This document shows, one piece after another, positions 36,414-43,817 of a DNA stretch of 64,000 nucleotides. The first letter of the stretch is position 1. Every line of letters starts with the position of its first letter. The DNA is taken from positions 2,108,001 through 2,172,000 of the forward strand of contig CAWIWV010000001.1 in NCBI GenBank assembly GCA_963839925.1. Direction: 5' to 3'. The translations under genes were made by a program, and so were the position numbers. The notes under the pieces are model-generated. The model did not search any database. It was not told where the DNA came from and was given only the letters and a program-made list of their open reading frames with translations. The stretch is from Bog-756 sp963839925 (GTDB lineage Bacteria; Actinomycetota; Acidimicrobiia; Acidimicrobiales; RAAP-2).

Positions 36414-36716
36414 TCAAGCCGGGACCAGCTGCCCGAAGGTGCTGCAGAGGCCGAACGCCTCGATGACCAAGAAGGCCGCGACGATCGCAATCACCACCGG
36501 GGTGCGCCATCTCCCGCCGTGACGGATCATCGGGGACGGCATGTACCAGGTCGGAAGCAGCCCCGGACCCTGGCCCAGGTATACCGAGAGTGGAACGGCG
36601 TCGTGAGGGATCGGAGCGTCAGGGTCGGCAGCCATCGCGAGCTCGGCCAGCTCGGCTTCGCTCAACCCAATCGTGCCCGATTCGGCTCCTGCGGCGTCCG
36701 GTTCCACCTCTGCCAC
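36414..36716 (-). CDS. Small single-pass membrane protein
   Basis: 100 aa with a GTG start. An acidic cytoplasmic part contains LSEAELAELAMAADPDAPI and LLPTWYMPSPM, then a basic turn (RHGGRWRTP), then one transmembrane helix (VVIAIVAAFLVIEAFGL). The WYMPxPM segment next to a C-terminal anchor is a pattern I associate with actinobacterial small proteins of unknown function. It is 64 bases downstream of the next membrane protein on the same strand. Confidence 0.7.
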   Translation of the reverse strand: MAEVEPDAAGAESGTIGLSEAELAELAMAADPDAPIPHDAVPLSVYLGQGPGLLPTWYMPSPMIRHGGRWRTPVVIAIVAAFLVIEAFGLCSTFGQLVPA

Positions 36717-36780
36717 CCTACCGGTCGAGGTGTCGCCAGATTCGGCAGCGTCGTCCCCTGCGAGGCCCGCTCAGGACGCA

Positions 36781-37302
36781 CTAGAGAATGTGGACCACCA
36801 GCTCGAGGGCGACGATGGCGACCCCGACCGTCGTCAGGCCGGCCGCATAGAAGAGGCGTCGGCCCAGCGGGAGATCCCGCCCGCCGGCGGTCCCGAACCC
36901 GACCACCGCGAGCGAGAGCGCTCCCACGACCTCCGCAAGTGCGAAGGCGGTCTTCACGCTCCAGAGTCCCGCAGCAGCCAGCCCGAAGATGGCGGTGCCA
37001 GGGATGGCCGCAGCCAGGATCGACCAGGTGCCCACCAGTTGGTCGAGCAGGTCCCTTGCGCTGAAGGTGAGCTGCTGCCACGAACGGGTCATGACCAACC
37101 GCGAGACGGCATGTGCCAACCAGATGGCCACCGCCCCGACCACCACCACCGCCCCCGACGTGAGCGGCTGGGGGTGGGTTTCGAAGGTCAGACCCGCGAT
37201 GGCCACCAAGGTCGAGATGCTGCCGTAGACATAGTCGGCGAGCCACTGCCTCGGATGAACGCCTTCCGGCTCGGACCGTTCGGGCGAAATGGGCTCCGTC
37301 AC
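36781..37302 (-). CDS. Integral membrane protein of unknown function
   Basis: 173 aa from a GTG at 37302. After a short acidic N-terminus with DYVYGSISTLVAIAGL come about five hydrophobic helices (VVVVGAVAIWLAHAVSRLV, WSILAAAIPGTAIFGLAAAGL, LAEVVGALSLAVVGF, GLTTVGVAIVALELVVHIL). The GSISTLVA segment vaguely recalls VIT/CCC1-type transporters, but their conserved charged residues are missing, so no family is given. It is the last gene before the accessory block. Confidence 0.7.
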   Translation of the reverse strand: MTEPISPERSEPEGVHPRQWLADYVYGSISTLVAIAGLTFETHPQPLTSGAVVVVGAVAIWLAHAVSRLVMTRSWQQLTFSARDLLDQLVGTWSILAAAIPGTAIFGLAAAGLWSVKTAFALAEVVGALSLAVVGFGTAGGRDLPLGRRLFYAAGLTTVGVAIVALELVVHIL

Positions 37303-37325
37303 TCCGCGGCCTGGTCGCGGTCACG

Positions 37326-37338
37326 TGTGACATTGCGT
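37326..37338 (+). repeat. Left inverted repeat of the accessory block
   Basis: TGTGACATTGCGT matches the minus-strand sequence at 40586-40598 at 12 of 13 positions. Inside each end, TGTCAC/TGTCAT-type blocks follow at loosely similar distances, as in terminal repeats of IS481/IS3-like elements. No transposase remains between the ends. Confidence 0.5.
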
Positions 37339-37390
37339 GGACTGTCACCGGGACATTGCGTTTGTGTCATTTGGTTCCTATTGCTTGCTC

Positions 37391-37443
37391 CCGCTAGCGG
37401 CTCCCACCGCTCCCGACCCGCTAGCGGCTCTCACCGCTCCCGA
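37391..37443. repeat. 27-base direct repeat, two copies
   Basis: Two adjacent copies, period 27, start at 37391 and 37418. They differ at one position in the 26-base shared part. Each copy begins with the palindrome CCGCTAGCGG and then carries CACCGCTCCCGA. It may be a protein-binding array or replication slippage next to the element end. Confidence 0.7.
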
Positions 37444-37733
37444 GACGAACGCGCCTGCAGAGTAGTGCCTGTTCAGTTCTGGTTTCCGACGGCGTAGCGT
37501 CAGTGCCGGTGGTGCAACTCATGGCCGGTAATTCTCGAGGCCCAGTGAGCCGCATTAGTGAATGACATGGATTCGGGTGGGGGTTCCTAGCGACTACGGC
37601 GGTCCTCATCGTCCTGGCTCTCGCCGGTGTGGTGCACCCTGTTCGACTTGGATCATTCGAGGGGGTTCTCGTAGGCGTCGGCGAAGGAGACCTCGGGGTG
37701 GATCTCGCGTTGCAGATAGCAATCCCGTTGCCG

Positions 37734-38609
37734 TCACCGCCAGAATTCAGCGAGCCGCTCTCCGTGGGCCATCCCCTGCTCGTAGCCGGCTAGTGCGGAT
37801 GGTGGGCGCCTCGAGGGGTCCATCATGTTCGACCCGAATGCTTCTAGGGAGTTGTCATCGGGGAAGACCGTCTCGACGGCGCTGCCGCCGGAGCGAAGCT
37901 CGTCAACCTGGGCGGCAAGCTGCATTCGCCATTCGTCCGGATGCCGTGACCTGCCGCCGAAAGGCGACAGAACGAGTACCCGCTCATATCCGATTGCCAG
38001 ATCGGCGTTCTCGTTGCGTCGATAACCGCCGTCGATGAACCGGTCGTCGCCGATGCCGAACGGAGGTACACCGAAGCCGTTAGCTGTGCTGGCAGCGACG
38101 GCGTCGACCAGGTCAACTCCGCTGAGGCGGTCAAAGACCACCGGCTCGCCGGTGTTCGCGTCGACCGCAGTGATGAGGATCGCTCGTTCCGACCATCGGT
38201 GACTAGGAAGCCGGGCGGCGACCACGCTACGCCAGCGGTCTTGTCCAGATCCATCTGAGGCCGCGTCCAGTTCGAGCGCAGCCGCACCCATCCTTCGACG
38301 CATGTCTGCCGCGTTCTTCGAGGCCGCGATGATTCGGTTCGTTCTCTCCATATGGTCGACGACGGGGGCCACGGGGGGTGGTCCGCCGCTCGGGCGGCCA
38401 GTACTTCCCTGACGTGGGGAGGGCGCATCGAGGATCGCTGTGAGCAGGTCGGCCGGAGAAGCGTTCGTGACCTGGGCCGCGGCTGTCGCCCCGGCGGACG
38501 TCCCGATGATCAGATCAGCCTCGGTGACCTCCACGCCTGCGTTGAACAATCCGGCGATGACGCCGATCTCCCACGCATTCCCCGCGGAGCCACCACCGTG
38601 GAGAACCAA
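37734..38609 (-). CDS. Patatin-like phospholipase/lipase
   Basis: 291 aa from a TTG at 38609. The oxyanion loop is HGGGSAGNAWEIGV, the nucleophile is in G-T-S-A-G and the catalytic Asp is in F-I-D-G-G-Y, so the Ser-Asp dyad is intact. It should hydrolyse a lipid ester. The protein starts unusually close to the oxyanion loop. Dropping one G from the GGGGG run at 38610-38614 would join it to GSAAELQSGAEPRGTRAG in another frame, restoring the usual R-A-G-L-V-L lead-in. Composition is less GC-rich than its neighbours, fitting an accessory origin. Confidence 0.82.
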   Translation of the reverse strand: MVLHGGGSAGNAWEIGVIAGLFNAGVEVTEADLIIGTSAGATAAAQVTNASPADLLTAILDAPSPRQGSTGRPSGGPPPVAPVVDHMERTNRIIAASKNAADMRRRMGAAALELDAASDGSGQDRWRSVVAARLPSHRWSERAILITAVDANTGEPVVFDRLSGVDLVDAVAASTANGFGVPPFGIGDDRFIDGGYRRNENADLAIGYERVLVLSPFGGRSRHPDEWRMQLAAQVDELRSGGSAVETVFPDDNSLEAFGSNMMDPSRRPPSALAGYEQGMAHGERLAEFWR

Positions 38610-38929
38610 CCCCCGCCCGTGTTCCGCGCGGCTCTGCTCCGGACTGTAGTTCTGCGGCTGAACCCGCTCGGACCGTGGCCGGCGGTAGGTCCTGGTGGGA
38701 GGAGAAAACGAAGCCGGAAGAGGTGCCGTACTCAGGGAAGTCGCCTTTCACAAGATGCATGCTGGGCACTCCCCGGGGACGACTCTTTCAGTCGCTCGAT
38801 TCCCGACAGGTGAGGGCACCCGCGTTCGGTGCTGCGTTCACGGGGCCACCTCCTATCGATTGCTGGAGACGGTAACACCTCGGTCCAAACCCCTCCTCCC
38901 CTTCTGGATGACCACCTCAATGCTCGGGC
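38610..38929. other. Gap holding a possible frameshifted patatin N-terminus
   Basis: The minus strand keeps a reading frame from an ATG at 38760 (MHLVKGDFPEYGTSSG) that would run into the patatin gene after a one-base deletion at 38610-38614. The rest, up to the stop of the YCII gene, shows nothing I can name. Confidence 0.35.
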
Positions 38930-39292
38930 TCACCAGTACGTCCCCACCGGTCGAATCTCGATGGCCCCGCCGAGCCGCGCCGCTGGGATGCGCTCTGCCA
39001 GCGCGATAGCGGAGTCGAGGTTGTCCGCCTCACAGACCATCGTCCCGGCGATCGCACCGTGAACACCCAAGAATGCTCCATCAGCCGTGATCGTCACTCC
39101 TTCTCGCACTCGGATAGTGGTGGCATCCTTCGGCAGTCCTAGTGGTAGGCCAGGTGTGAGGTTCGGCTCTCGGTTGAGACTTCCGTAGTCGGCGTAGATC
39201 TGCTTCTGTTCGTCGCCGGTGAGAGTCGCCCAGGCTTGTTCGTCTGTCGGAATAGGTGAGAAGCCTTGATATATCACGAATACATATTGCAT
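38930..39292 (-). CDS. YCII-related domain protein
   Basis: 120 aa, ATG at 39292 with AGGAG upstream. MQYVFVIYQGF starts the dimeric ferredoxin-like alpha/beta fold; TITADGAFLGVHGAIAGTMVCEADNLDSAIALAERIP corresponds to the DGPFxE...GYxxxxAxxxxEA core of the DGPF/YCII family (quoted in two parts of the same helix-strand pair). It follows the ECF sigma gene by 66 bases on the same strand. YCII/DGPF genes are the standard companions of one large ECF group, and their biochemical role is unsettled. The 5' end is AT-rich. Confidence 0.85.
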   Translation of the reverse strand: MQYVFVIYQGFSPIPTDEQAWATLTGDEQKQIYADYGSLNREPNLTPGLPLGLPKDATTIRVREGVTITADGAFLGVHGAIAGTMVCEADNLDSAIALAERIPAARLGGAIEIRPVGTYW

Positions 39293-39358
39293 CTTTCTCC
39301 TTTTGGTGGCCGAAGTTGCTACTTCTCTTGACGATCGAGACCGGACTGTTGTGACGAG

Positions 39359-40240
39359 TCAGCCGTCGATGACCACCTCGAGCCGACCCAGGTGCGCGGG
39401 ATTGGCCACCGCGGTGAGGACCGTGATTCGCCCATTGACGACGGTTAGGTCGATGACGCCACGGATGCGTCCGCCAGGTGCCCAGACCACGGCCGCGACA
39501 CCTTCGACCAGGCAACCCTGGACGCTGTTGGCCCCGGCGACCAAGGTTGCCGCAACGGCGTGCGCTCCTCGGGTCGGCTTCAGCGCCCCCAGCGATCGGG
39601 CCACCTCGTCAGGTCGTAGTTCTGCCGCCGGGTCGAGTATCTCCAACAGACCGGCCAGGTCGCCGGTGCGGGCGGCAGCCAAGAACTGCTCCACGACCCG
39701 TCGGTGTTCCGCCACGTCGATCGCTCCCTGCCCTGACCCACCACGAACACGGCGTCGTGCCCTGCTGGCCAGCTGGCGCGTCGCGCTCGGCGACCGCTCG
39801 AGGATGCGGGCGATCTCCTCGAACGGGAGGTCGAAGATGTCGTGGAGGATGAAGGTCAACCGCTCGGCGGGGGCGAGTTCGTCCAGGACCACCAGCATCG
39901 CGGCGCCGACGGCCTCGGCCACTAACACGCCTTGTTCTGGACCATGCTGCTCATCTGTGGGTCCAGTCCCGGACTCCACCTCGTGCTCGGTCAACTCGTC
40001 GGCGCGCACCCGATGCCATCGAAGCCGATCGAGACACAGACGTGAGGTAACGGTGGTGAGCCAGCCCTCGAGGTTGACGAGGTCGCTCGGGCTGCTGGTT
40101 GCGAGTTTGAGCCACGCCTCCTGCACGACATCCTCGGCCTCCCCCCCGTCGCCCAGCATCCGGTGAGCCAGTGCCCTCAGGCGAGGGCGGTCTGCCTCGA
40201 AACGTCGAAGCCGCTCGTCAAGGTCTGGGTTCTCCACCAC
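39359..40240 (-). CDS. ECF sigma factor with SnoaL-like C-terminal domain
   Basis: 293 aa from a GTG at 40240. Sigma2: FEADRPRLRALAHRMLGDGGEAEDVVQEAWLKL (about residues 9-41, shown as family core) and LTTVTSRLCLDRLR. Sigma4: LAPAERLTFILHDIFDLPFEEIARIL and SPSATRQLASRARRRVRG. The C-terminal third (RVVEQFLAAARTGDLAGLLEILDP through GRITVLTAVANP) is a SnoaL/NTF2-like domain, as in SigJ and ECF41/ECF56-type factors, which control themselves without an anti-sigma factor. Pairing with a YCII gene is more typical of another ECF group, so this is a mixed arrangement. Confidence 0.9.
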   Translation of the reverse strand: MVENPDLDERLRRFEADRPRLRALAHRMLGDGGEAEDVVQEAWLKLATSSPSDLVNLEGWLTTVTSRLCLDRLRWHRVRADELTEHEVESGTGPTDEQHGPEQGVLVAEAVGAAMLVVLDELAPAERLTFILHDIFDLPFEEIARILERSPSATRQLASRARRRVRGGSGQGAIDVAEHRRVVEQFLAAARTGDLAGLLEILDPAAELRPDEVARSLGALKPTRGAHAVAATLVAGANSVQGCLVEGVAAVVWAPGGRIRGVIDLTVVNGRITVLTAVANPAHLGRLEVVIDG

Positions 40241-40598
40241 GCAGGTTGCCTCTCGGTTGGGTCGCCATAAGTCTGACGATCGAGAGGACTGAAGTGTGAC
40301 CTCTCCGACGCCAAGACCCCCGGGTGGGCGACGGCCCACCGAAAGTCGCGGTCAACAACCCCTAACGCTGCGCATCCAGGAAGGCGGAGACGGAAGACCA
40401 AGTCGGTTTCCGACATGCGAGCACGTTATGCGTGTCGTTGTACGAAGCCGAGGAGGATCGTTCCGCCCCCTCGGCCCACGTTCCGGCATTGCAGCGACTC
40501 CCGACGTGCCAGCGATCATCCTCACGGGCCATGTAATCTGCTCCAAGCGAACGTGTCATTAGCTGCCAATTCGGCGTGTCACCTGATGCAATGTCACA
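40241..40598. other. Non-coding end of the accessory block
   Basis: This is the upstream region of the ECF sigma gene and the right-hand end of the block. It contains repeated TGTCAT/TGTCAC strings at 40553-40597 and ends with the 13-base inverted repeat. No gene with family support was found in either strand. Confidence 0.55.
40586..40598 (-). repeat. Right inverted repeat of the accessory block
   Basis: On the minus strand it reads TGTGACATTGCAT, matching the left repeat at 37326-37338 with one mismatch. It ends directly at the stop codon of the ribonucleotide reductase gene (40599-40601), so insertion behind that stop left the reductase intact. Confidence 0.5.
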
Positions 40599-43499
40599 TC
40601 ACGAACAGCCGCTGGTGGCGCCGCAGCTCCCGCAGACGTAACAGGATCCCGCTCGCTGCATCGCATTGCCGCACTGGTAGCAGTACGGGGCATCCCGCTG
40701 CTCCGCCCGGGCCAACGGCTGGGACGCCGGTGCTGTCCCCGCTCCTGACGATCCGAACATGGTCTCCTGAAAGTTCTCCCCTGGAGGAGCCTCGACGGTC
40801 CCCTCGAGGATCGTCGCGATCACCGGGTCGACTTCCACCACCCCGGTCGAGGTCGTTGCCGTCTCCTCCACCCCGGGCAGGGTCGGCTGCATCCGCTCCG
40901 AGCTCGACAGCACGCCGAGCTCGGTCCGCTCCTCGACGGACAGGTAGTCGACCGCCAACCGCCGGAAGATGTAGTCGACCAGACTGGTGGCGATGCGCAG
41001 ATCGGCATCGTCGGTGATCCCCGCCGGCTCGAACCGCATGTTGGTGTACTTGCGAACGTAGGTCGCCAGCGGGACCCCGTGCTGGAGGCCGAGGCTCACC
41101 GAGATCGAGAACGCGTCCATGATCCCCGCAAGCGTCGACCCCTGCTTGGACACCTTCATGAACACCTCACCCGGACGCCCGTCCTCGTACTCGCCCACGG
41201 TGACGTAGCCCTCGCAGTCGGCCACCCGGAAGGCGAAGGTGGAGGACTTCCGGCGCCGGGGCAGACGTTCACGGACGGCACCGACCACGACGGTCTCCGA
41301 TGCCCTGGCCTGCTCGTGGGCCAAGGCCGCCTCCAACCCGGCGATCTTCTCGTTGAGCTCGCGGGCGTGGGCCTCGGCTTCGGACGCGGCCGGCACTTCC
41401 GAGTCGGCATCCGCCTTCTTTGTGGTCGACAGCGGCTGGGCCACCTTGCAGTTGTCGCGGTAGATGGCGACCGCCTTGATGCCCATCCGCCACGCGTCGA
41501 TGTGCAGTTGCTCGACGTCCTCCACCGTCACGTCCTCGGGCAGGTTCACCGTCTTGGAGATCGCCCCCGAGATGAACGGCTGGACCGCGCTCATCATGCG
41601 CACGTGTCCGAGGTAGTGAATGGTGTTGTCGCCCATCGAGCACGCGAAGACGGCGAGGTGCTCGGCCGACAGGCCGGGCGCGCCCACGATCGTCTTGTGC
41701 TCGTCGATGTAGGTGACGATCTCGTCGACCTGGTGCGGCGAGTACCCGAGCCGAACCAACGCCCGGGGCACGGTCTGGTTGACGATCGACATCGTCCCTC
41801 CGCCCACCAGCTTCTTGGTCTTGACCAGACCGAGGTCCGGCTCGACGCCGGTGGTGTCGCAGTCCATCAGCAAGCCGATGGTCCCGGTCGGCGCAAGCAC
41901 GCTGGCCTGGGAGTTGCGAACCCCGAACTCCTCACCCAGCTCGACCGCCGAGTCCCACGCCTCTTGCGCCGCGGACAACAGCTCGGTGGGAACCGCTTCT
42001 TCGTCGATGGCCGCAACCGCGTCGCGGTGCATCCGCAGCACGTCGATCATCGGGTCAACGTTGTCGTGGAAGCCGGCGAACGGGCCCATCCGAGCCGCGG
42101 TCTTCGCCGAGGTGGCGTAGGCATGCCCGGTCATCAGCGCGGTGATCGCCCCCGCCCATGCCCGTCCCTCGTCGGAGTCGTACGGCAGTCCCTGCGCCAT
42201 CAGGAGCGCGCCGATGTTCGCGTACCCGATCCCGAGCTGGCGAAAACGTCGGGAGTTCTCGGCGATCTTCTCCGTCGGGTAGTCGGCGTTGCCGACGATG
42301 ATCTCCTGCGCGGTGAAGATCACTTCGACGGCCGAACGGAAGCCGTCGACGTCGAACGAGGAGTCGTCCGACAAGAACTTCATCAGGTTGAGGCTGGCCA
42401 GGTTGCAGGCCGAGTTGTCGAGGTGCATGTACTCCGAGCACGGATTGGACCCGTTGATGCGTCCGGTGTTGGCCGCGGTGTGCCACCGGTTGATCGTCGA
42501 GTCGAACTGGAGACCGGGATCGGCGCACTCCCACGCCGCCTGTGCGATCTGGCGGAACAGATCACGGGCGCGTACCCAGCGGACCGGCTCGGTCGTCCCA
42601 CGGGTTGTGAGCGCCCAGTCCCTGTCCGCCACCACTGCCTCCATGAACTCGTCGGTCACCCGCACCGAGTTGTTCGCGTTCTGGTACTGAAGGCTGATCG
42701 AGTCCTTGCCGTCGAGGTCCATGTCGAACCCGGCGTCGCGCAACACCCGCGCCTTGCGCTCTTCGATCGCCTTGCACCAGATGAAGTCCTCGATGTCGGG
42801 GTGGTCGGTGTCGAGGATCACCATCTTCGCCGCACGCCTGGTCTTGCCACCCGACTTGATGGTGCCCGCCGACGAGTCCGCACCTCGCATGAAGCTGACC
42901 GGACCCGAGGCAGTACCTCCGCCCTTCAACAACTCGTGCGAGGAGCGGATACGGGAGAGGTTGACCCCGGCCCCCGATCCACCCTTGAAGATGACTCCCT
43001 CCTCGGTGTACCAGTTGAGGATCGAGTCCATCGTGTCCTCCACCGCGAGGATGAAGCACGCCGAACCCTGCTGCGGGACACCGGCAACCCCGATGTTGAA
43101 CCACACCGGCGAGTTGAAGGCGGCCATCTGATGCACGATCAGGTGCTTGAGCTCCGAGCGGAAGGTCTCTGCCTCCTCGTCGTCGACGAAATAACCGTCC
43201 TTGATGCCCCACGTCGTGATCGTGTCCACCACTCGATCGGCCACCTGCCGCAGGGACCACTCGCGCTCGGGGGTCCCCGGAGTTCCACGGAAGTACTTCT
43301 GGGCGAGGATGTTGGTGGCGTTCAGACTCCACCCCTCAGGCACCTCGACGTCCAACTGCTCGAAGGCCACAGTGCCGTCCCGAAAGTTGGTGATCCGAGC
43401 ATCACGACGCTCCCAGACGATCGCGTCATAAGGATGGACCTCCGGAGTGGTGAAGTGACGGCGGATGCCGATGCCGGTGCTCTGCGGGGCGATGGTCAT
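40599..43499 (-). CDS. nrdJ: Adenosylcobalamin-dependent class II ribonucleotide reductase
   Basis: 966 aa, full length. Catalytic cysteines are placed as in the class II enzymes: C148 (Q-G-S-A-C-F), C354 and E356 in N-P-C-S-E-Y, and C365 eleven residues further on. The substrate loop is GGTASGPVSFM, and NSQASVLAPTGTIGLLMDCDTTG completes the barrel. The long linker (about 725-790) is Ala/Glu-rich, and the C-terminus carries zinc or redox cysteines (CYQCGNAM, CYVCGSCGATSGC). It reduces ribonucleotides to deoxyribonucleotides without oxygen, using the cobalamin radical. The upstream region has NrdR-box-like sequences. Confidence 0.97.
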   Translation of the reverse strand: MTIAPQSTGIGIRRHFTTPEVHPYDAIVWERRDARITNFRDGTVAFEQLDVEVPEGWSLNATNILAQKYFRGTPGTPEREWSLRQVADRVVDTITTWGIKDGYFVDDEEAETFRSELKHLIVHQMAAFNSPVWFNIGVAGVPQQGSACFILAVEDTMDSILNWYTEEGVIFKGGSGAGVNLSRIRSSHELLKGGGTASGPVSFMRGADSSAGTIKSGGKTRRAAKMVILDTDHPDIEDFIWCKAIEERKARVLRDAGFDMDLDGKDSISLQYQNANNSVRVTDEFMEAVVADRDWALTTRGTTEPVRWVRARDLFRQIAQAAWECADPGLQFDSTINRWHTAANTGRINGSNPCSEYMHLDNSACNLASLNLMKFLSDDSSFDVDGFRSAVEVIFTAQEIIVGNADYPTEKIAENSRRFRQLGIGYANIGALLMAQGLPYDSDEGRAWAGAITALMTGHAYATSAKTAARMGPFAGFHDNVDPMIDVLRMHRDAVAAIDEEAVPTELLSAAQEAWDSAVELGEEFGVRNSQASVLAPTGTIGLLMDCDTTGVEPDLGLVKTKKLVGGGTMSIVNQTVPRALVRLGYSPHQVDEIVTYIDEHKTIVGAPGLSAEHLAVFACSMGDNTIHYLGHVRMMSAVQPFISGAISKTVNLPEDVTVEDVEQLHIDAWRMGIKAVAIYRDNCKVAQPLSTTKKADADSEVPAASEAEAHARELNEKIAGLEAALAHEQARASETVVVGAVRERLPRRRKSSTFAFRVADCEGYVTVGEYEDGRPGEVFMKVSKQGSTLAGIMDAFSISVSLGLQHGVPLATYVRKYTNMRFEPAGITDDADLRIATSLVDYIFRRLAVDYLSVEERTELGVLSSSERMQPTLPGVEETATTSTGVVEVDPVIATILEGTVEAPPGENFQETMFGSSGAGTAPASQPLARAEQRDAPYCYQCGNAMQRAGSCYVCGSCGATSGCS

Positions 43500-43817
43500 A
43501 CGTGGGCCTCTTTCTGGCTGGCTCGCTGGGTGGTCGCTGGTGGGTTCTCACGGCGCTGAGGCCGTGTCGGATGCGGCCAACCGACCGCCTCCTTCAACTA
43601 TCTCAAACAGGTAAAACGGTGCAGAGACACAATATGTAGTACTTAGTCCCCCCCCGGGTACGAGATAGTGGGTCTATTACAGCAGTGTAGTTACACCATG
43701 TCAACTCTTCTCGGAGGCTTCGCCCGGTTCGGTCGGGGCCGCCGCCAAAGTCCCAGCATGAGCCCTTGAGACGCCTCCTCCAAGGCTCTCGGTGGAGTCG
43801 ATCACTACAGTCGAGCC
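43500..43817. promoter_or_regulatory. Divergent promoter region between nrdJ and glpK
   Basis: 318 bases without a gene, less GC-rich than its surroundings (for example GAGACACAATATGTAGTAC near 43626). It must contain promoters for both divergent genes. Candidate NrdR boxes and a 12-base palindrome (GTGTAGTTACAC at 43685-43696) lie here. I see no conserved B12-box of a cobalamin riboswitch. Confidence 0.6.
43627..43642 (-). promoter_or_regulatory. NrdR-box candidate upstream of nrdJ
   Basis: ACACAATATGTAGTAC resembles the NrdR consensus ACA-C-W-A-T-A-T-A-T-W-G-T-G-T. A weaker match (CACTATCTCGT on the minus strand) is centred about 30 bases away, near the usual spacing of paired NrdR boxes. 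NrdR represses ribonucleotide reductase genes according to ATP/dATP level. The gene for NrdR is not in the window. Confidence 0.45.

Larger units (their letters stand above)
37303..37733. other. Non-coding junction with transposon-like end and tandem repeat
   Basis: No convincing gene is present. The stretch holds the left inverted repeat of the accessory block, a shorter second copy of its core (GGACATTGCG at 37351), a 27-base tandem repeat at 37391-37443, and otherwise unassigned sequence leading into the 3' end of the patatin gene. Confidence 0.6.

Noticed and set aside
41079..43559. A long open frame antisense to the ribonucleotide reductase
   Set aside because: It is rich in Arg, Asp and His with no domain pattern, and it follows from the codon bias of the strongly conserved gene on the other strand.
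43500..43817. Cobalamin riboswitch upstream of nrdJ
   Set aside because: The conserved B12-box and the paired leader elements are not visible; the region fits promoters and NrdR boxes better.
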